A DNA stretch of 64,000 nucleotides from JAFEBO01 sp036392375. GTDB lineage: Bacteria > Planctomycetota > Phycisphaerae > Phycisphaerales > UBA1924. Both the position numbers and the translations under genes were made by a program. How positions within the stretch are numbered: position 1 is the stretch's first letter; each line of letters begins with the position of its first letter. The notes below the pieces were generated by a model that was not told where the DNA came from, did no database searches, and saw only the letters and a program-made list of their open reading frames with translations. The DNA lies in contig DASVYC010000120.1 of the NCBI GenBank assembly GCA_036392375.1, positions 1 through 64,000 on the forward strand, read 5' to 3'. Below, piece after piece: positions 60,733-64,000 of the stretch.

Positions 60733-61881
60733 TTACCGGGGCCTTCTGGACCGCGACTTTTCGGACTTTGTTTGATTTTTCGCTTTGACGGGCGACCCGG
60801 TGGTGCGTGCCGGTGGCTTCGGCCCGGCTTTGGTGCGGGCGGAGGTGTTGGGCGTCGGGGGTTTCTGGGCAGCGGCAGCCTTGTTTGCGGGGACGGCTTT
60901 CTTGGCGGGCCGTGCTTCGTTGCGGGGGCGGGTGCGGGCAGGGCTGGAAGCGGGTACGGGGGGTGCGAGAGCGGACGAGCCGTCGATGAGCGAGCGGAGC
61001 ATGTAGAGGTTGATGGCGTCCCAGGAGCGGCCGCTGGGGTCGTCGCCCTTGGGGGTTTCGAGGAGCTTGGGTACGCCGCGGAGGCGGGGGTGGTTCACGA
61101 TCGCCGCGAAACCGCAATCGAAGAGGGCCGCAGGGACGGGTTCGGCGTGGGAGCCGCCGATGGTCCCGCGGCCGATGTGGTCGTGGCGGTCGAGGTGCGA
61201 GCCGCATGGGCCCTTGGAGTCGTTGATGTGGAATGCCTTGAGATGGTCGAGGCCGCAGATCTCGTTGAAGCGATCAAGGGCGGCGTTGGCGCTGGCGCGG
61301 GTGCGCATGTCGTACCCGGCGGCGTGCATGTGGCAGGTGTCGAGGCAGAAGCCGACGCGCTGTGGCTCGCCGGTGAGCTCGATGGCCCGGGCGCGGAGGG
61401 CGGCGAGCTCTTCGAATGTGCCGCCGAGCTGGGAGCCGGCGCCGACCGTGCCCTCGAGGCACAGCACGGTGCGCATGCCCTTGGTGCGAGAGAGCAGCTG
61501 CTGATAGCCCTTTGCGACGCGCTCGATGCCTTGCTCGCGCGAGGACGTGGTGTACGCGCCGGGATGATGCACGAGGAACGGGATTGAGAGCGCCTCGCAG
61601 CGCTCGATCTCGATGGTCATGAGATCGACGCTTTTGTTCCAGAGCGTGTCGTCGGGTGCGGCGAGGTTGGAGAGATACCCCGCGTGGCTCACGACGCGAT
61701 CGGACCAGCCGAGACGCGTGAGCTCCGCGAGCCACTCACGGACCATCGCGTCATCGAGCGGCTTGGTGTGCCATTGCTGCTGGTTCTTGGTAAAGACCTG
61801 CACGGTGTCCATGCCGAGGCTCACCGCTTCGGTGAGCGCATGGACCATGGAGCCGGAGATCGAGAGATGGGAACCGAACAT
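60733..61881 (-). CDS. nfo: Endonuclease IV (AP endonuclease) with basic C-terminal tail
   Basis: A 382-residue endonuclease IV, repairing abasic sites. Zinc-site blocks: MFGSHLSISG, LVHHPGAYT, CLEGTVGAG, GFCLDTCHMHAAGYD and FHINDSKGPCGSHLDRHDHI. The core ends near residue 300; the last 80 residues are Ala/Pro/Lys/Arg-rich (PAKKAVPANKAAAAQKPP) and similar to bacterial histone-like tails. Such a tail is not part of the E. coli enzyme and may bind DNA. Confidence 0.95.
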   Translation of the reverse strand: MFGSHLSISGSMVHALTEAVSLGMDTVQVFTKNQQQWHTKPLDDAMVREWLAELTRLGWSDRVVSHAGYLSNLAAPDDTLWNKSVDLMTIEIERCEALSIPFLVHHPGAYTTSSREQGIERVAKGYQQLLSRTKGMRTVLCLEGTVGAGSQLGGTFEELAALRARAIELTGEPQRVGFCLDTCHMHAAGYDMRTRASANAALDRFNEICGLDHLKAFHINDSKGPCGSHLDRHDHIGRGTIGGSHAEPVPAALFDCGFAAIVNHPRLRGVPKLLETPKGDDPSGRSWDAINLYMLRSLIDGSSALAPPVPASSPARTRPRNEARPAKKAVPANKAAAAQKPPTPNTSARTKAGPKPPARTTGSPVKAKNQTKSEKSRSRRPR

Positions 61882-61933
61882 GGCGGAGCCTTCGAGAGGG
61901 GGACAAGGCTACGCAGGAGACAGGGGAGCTGTA

Positions 61934-61955
61934 GGGGCAGTGGGGCAGTGGGGGC
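61934..61955. repeat. G-rich GGGGCAGT repeat upstream of nfo
   Basis: Three GGGG(C)AGTG units in the short gap between nfo and the FG-GAP gene; same unit as 16215-16226 and 18085-18101. Four G-tracts of four or more could form a quadruplex. Confidence 0.6.
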
Positions 61956-61978
61956 AAGGAAAGGCAACACTCGCCGCA

Positions 61979-63460
61979 TTACGGCTCCGTAATTGCGTGG
62001 ACTTTTCCGGCTTGGAGGTTCTCGACCGTCTGCTTTTTGCCCGATGGCCAGGTGATCTCCACGCGTGCGGCCGTGGCGGCGTCTCCGAGGCCAAAGTGCT
62101 GCTTCAGGTCGCCCTGGCTGCGGAAGCCGTTGCCGGCGTCCACCTCGCGGGTTTGAGTGATCTCATTCCCCTTGATGACGGCGGTAAGCCGAACGCGTGC
62201 GCCGATGGCGGCGCGGTTCGAAGTCGTGCCGCGGAGGTCGAGCTTGATCCAGTATCCGGTGCCGGGAGTGTCGTTGTGCAGCAGATGGGTGATCTCGCCG
62301 GAGCCCGGTTGGAGGGGCCACTGCCCGATCAGGAGATCGATGCGACCGTCGTTGTCGTAATCGGCGAGCGCGGAGCTGCTGGAGTAGTACACCTGATCGG
62401 TGAATCCGGGTACTTTGATTCTTCGGAACGTGGCGTCGGCGCTGTTCATGTACACCGACGATCCCGCGCCCCAGTTTGGCACGACGCAGTCGATGAAGCC
62501 GTCGTTGTCGAGGTCGGCCCACTGCACGCGGCTGGAGTTCGTCGAGACAAGGTGCGCGGTGCCGAGGGGCGCACGCTCGAAGCCCGAGCCGGTGTTGCGC
62601 AGCAGCCACGCGGTGCCGCCGCCAGCGCTGGCGAGCGACAGGTCCATGCGGCCGTCGTTGTTGTAATCGACCCACGAGATGCCGACCGCGGGGAAAGGGT
62701 TGGAATCCAGCACCGGCAGCGGCACGGGCACGAGGTTTGTGCCGCCGGTGTTGCGGTAGAGCACGCCGACGGATCGCGACGCCGGGGCGAAGAGGTCGGG
62801 ACGCCCGTCGTTGTCGTAGTCGCAGAAGTAGGCGCCGCCGGTGGAGGCTTTGCGGTTGACGAACTCGTTGTCGGTCACGCGCGTGAAGCCGCCCTTGCCG
62901 TCGCCGGTGTAGAGAAACGGCACGTCCGCGGCGGCGTAGGTGTTGTTGCAGAGCAGAAGATCGAGATTGCCGTCGCTGTTGAGGTCGCACCACGTCGACG
63001 AGAACGAGTTTCCCTTATCTGTGTGCGGTGCGGCGTTGGTCAGGATCTCGAACTTGCGTTCTCCCAAGCCGCGGGCGAGCACGCCGCCGGCCTCGAGTTG
63101 GCAGGAGACGAAGCAGTCGAGGATGCCGTCGTTGTCGAAATCGCCCCAGGTGCTGCCGCTGCCATAGGTGATCGCGTCGGTGAGCGCGTTCTTCTCGTCG
63201 AGCGCGAAGCCGCCCTTGCCGTCACCCCAGTACAGGCGGCTGGGCTGGCGCTCGGGTTTCTTGGAGACGTCGTAACCGGCTGTGACGAGGATGTCGAGGT
63301 TGCCGTCGCGGTCGAAGTCGGCCATCGTGACGCCGCCGTTGCTTTTGTGGTCGGAGGTGAGGTGGCCGGCGTTGACGGGTGAGAAGCGGACGTCCGCGGC
63401 GCGGCAAACGATCATCAGTTGGAGCATGAGCGTGACAGGAACAATCGTTTGGGCGCGCAT
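61979..63460 (-). CDS. Secreted CRTAC1/FG-GAP repeat protein
   Basis: A 493-residue secreted protein: signal peptide (MRAQTIVPVTLMLQLMIVCR), then seven or more calcium-binding FG-GAP/VCBS repeats with DxDxDG motifs (ADFDRDGNLDILV, GDFDNDGILDCFV, CDYDNDGRPDLFA, VDYNNDGRMDLSL, ADLDNDGFIDCVV, ADYDNDGRIDLLI) forming a beta-propeller, and a C-terminal ASPIC/UnbV domain (NRAAIGARVRLTAVIKG ... QHFGLGDAA). Such proteins are common and abundant in planctomycetes; role unknown, probably surface or matrix adhesion. Confidence 0.88.
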   Translation of the reverse strand: MRAQTIVPVTLMLQLMIVCRAADVRFSPVNAGHLTSDHKSNGGVTMADFDRDGNLDILVTAGYDVSKKPERQPSRLYWGDGKGGFALDEKNALTDAITYGSGSTWGDFDNDGILDCFVSCQLEAGGVLARGLGERKFEILTNAAPHTDKGNSFSSTWCDLNSDGNLDLLLCNNTYAAADVPFLYTGDGKGGFTRVTDNEFVNRKASTGGAYFCDYDNDGRPDLFAPASRSVGVLYRNTGGTNLVPVPLPVLDSNPFPAVGISWVDYNNDGRMDLSLASAGGGTAWLLRNTGSGFERAPLGTAHLVSTNSSRVQWADLDNDGFIDCVVPNWGAGSSVYMNSADATFRRIKVPGFTDQVYYSSSSALADYDNDGRIDLLIGQWPLQPGSGEITHLLHNDTPGTGYWIKLDLRGTTSNRAAIGARVRLTAVIKGNEITQTREVDAGNGFRSQGDLKQHFGLGDAATAARVEITWPSGKKQTVENLQAGKVHAITEP

Positions 63461-63590
63461 GGGTACACTCCGAGAGTCTGGCTAGTGGCACGACCGAGAG
63501 AAGCCGCCTCGGGCTCTTCGGCGATCACGATCCGACCTTCGTTGAACCGGTCGTTGCGTTTCTAGTTTCGGAATTCGGGGGTCTCGACCT

Positions 63591-64000
63591 ATGTCCAGCA
63601 GTCTGCTGCAGAATCGTGTCGGCGTTGTCACGGGGGCCTCCGCCGGCATCGGCGAGGCCATTGCCCGCGAGCTGGTTGCGCACGGCTGCCCGGTTGTTAT
63701 CAACGCTCGCCGCCGCGAACGTCTGGAGGCGCTAAGGCGGGAGTTGGGCGATGAGGATGTGGCGATCGCGCCCGGCGACTGCGCGGACAGCGCGGTGATC
63801 GAGACCATGCTCAACACCGCCCGCGACACCTTCGGCGCAACCGGAAAGCCCACTCCGGTTCCGGCCCGCGACGCGGACCTCGTCGTCATTAACGCCGGCC
63901 GTGGCCTGGGCGGCACCGCCATCACCTCCGACGAATCGCAGTGGGACGACATGATCCGCACCAACGTCGTCGCCGCGTCGCGGATGATCCGCGCCGCGGG
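63591..64000 (+). CDS. Short-chain dehydrogenase/reductase, partial (cut by the window end)
   Basis: An SDR from ATG 63591, open to the end of the window (136 codons so far). The cofactor loop VVTGASAGIGEAIARELV, the NAG motif (VVINAGRG) and the start of the helix with the Asn of the catalytic set (MIRTNVVAASRMIRAAG) are present. The active-site Tyr/Lys pair lies beyond the edge. Substrate unknown. It is divergent from the FG-GAP gene. Confidence 0.85.
   Translation, partial: MSSSLLQNRVGVVTGASAGIGEAIARELVAHGCPVVINARRRERLEALRRELGDEDVAIAPGDCADSAVIETMLNTARDTFGATGKPTPVPARDADLVVINAGRGLGGTAITSDESQWDDMIRTNVVAASRMIRAA

Overview
The window is high-GC bacterial chromosome, most likely from a planctomycete of the class Phycisphaerae. 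The evidence is two secreted proteins with a PEP-CTERM-like tail (PTP, a hydrophobic stretch, then RRRRA), a flagellar gene order ending in fliW, csrA and flagellin, a lipoprotein with TPR repeats, a CRTAC1-type FG-GAP protein, and very GC-rich intergenic palindromes. Species-level assignment cannot be made from the sequence alone.

Layout. 0-5.5 kb: tandem PEP-CTERM-like paralogues, each with its own terminator, then rpsD and a large membrane-anchored SurA/PpiD-like protein. 5.5-20.3 kb (minus strand): four flagellin paralogues, csrA, fliW, flgL, flgK, flgN-like, flgJ (rod-binding domain only) and flgI. 20.3-30.2 kb: a block unrelated to flagella lying between flgI and the rest of the flg genes: icd, a DinB-like protein, a TetR regulator with a divergent membrane protein, an ECF sigma factor with a rhodanese and an AhpD-like protein, trmD, an exported amidohydrolase, queF and mnmA. 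30.2-34.1 kb: flgH, flgA, flgG and flgF on the minus strand, so the usual flgF-G-A-H-I-J-N-K-L order is preserved but split. 34.2-45.7 kb: housekeeping and metabolic genes (ppa, a heme oxygenase with a Fur-like box, pilT, glycerate kinase, thioredoxin, an HscB-like J-protein, a racemase, tRNA-Leu, an MFS carrier, a ybhP/clsB-like pair, a Ca2+/Na+ exchanger and a Cdd1-like protein).

45.9-56.8 kb is the most striking region. A 44-bp direct repeat of the 3' half of a tRNA-Gly(CCC) gene brackets a complete Kdp potassium uptake system (small ORF, kdpF, A, B, C, D, E) and an outer-membrane-type protein. The intact tRNA is at the right end. The orphan 3' half at the left end still sits next to a minus-strand terminator that would have been the tRNA's own. 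This is the structure expected of an element inserted into the tRNA gene, but no recombinase gene is visible.

56.8-64 kb: a PrpB-like lyase, a zinc-ribbon membrane protein, a citrate/methylcitrate synthase, a TPR lipoprotein, endonuclease IV with a basic tail, an FG-GAP protein and the start of an SDR oxidoreductase cut by the window edge.

Several families of palindromic or G-rich intergenic repeats are scattered through the chromosomal part. CDS coordinates include the stop codon. Assignments come from reading translations and motifs; no database search was run.
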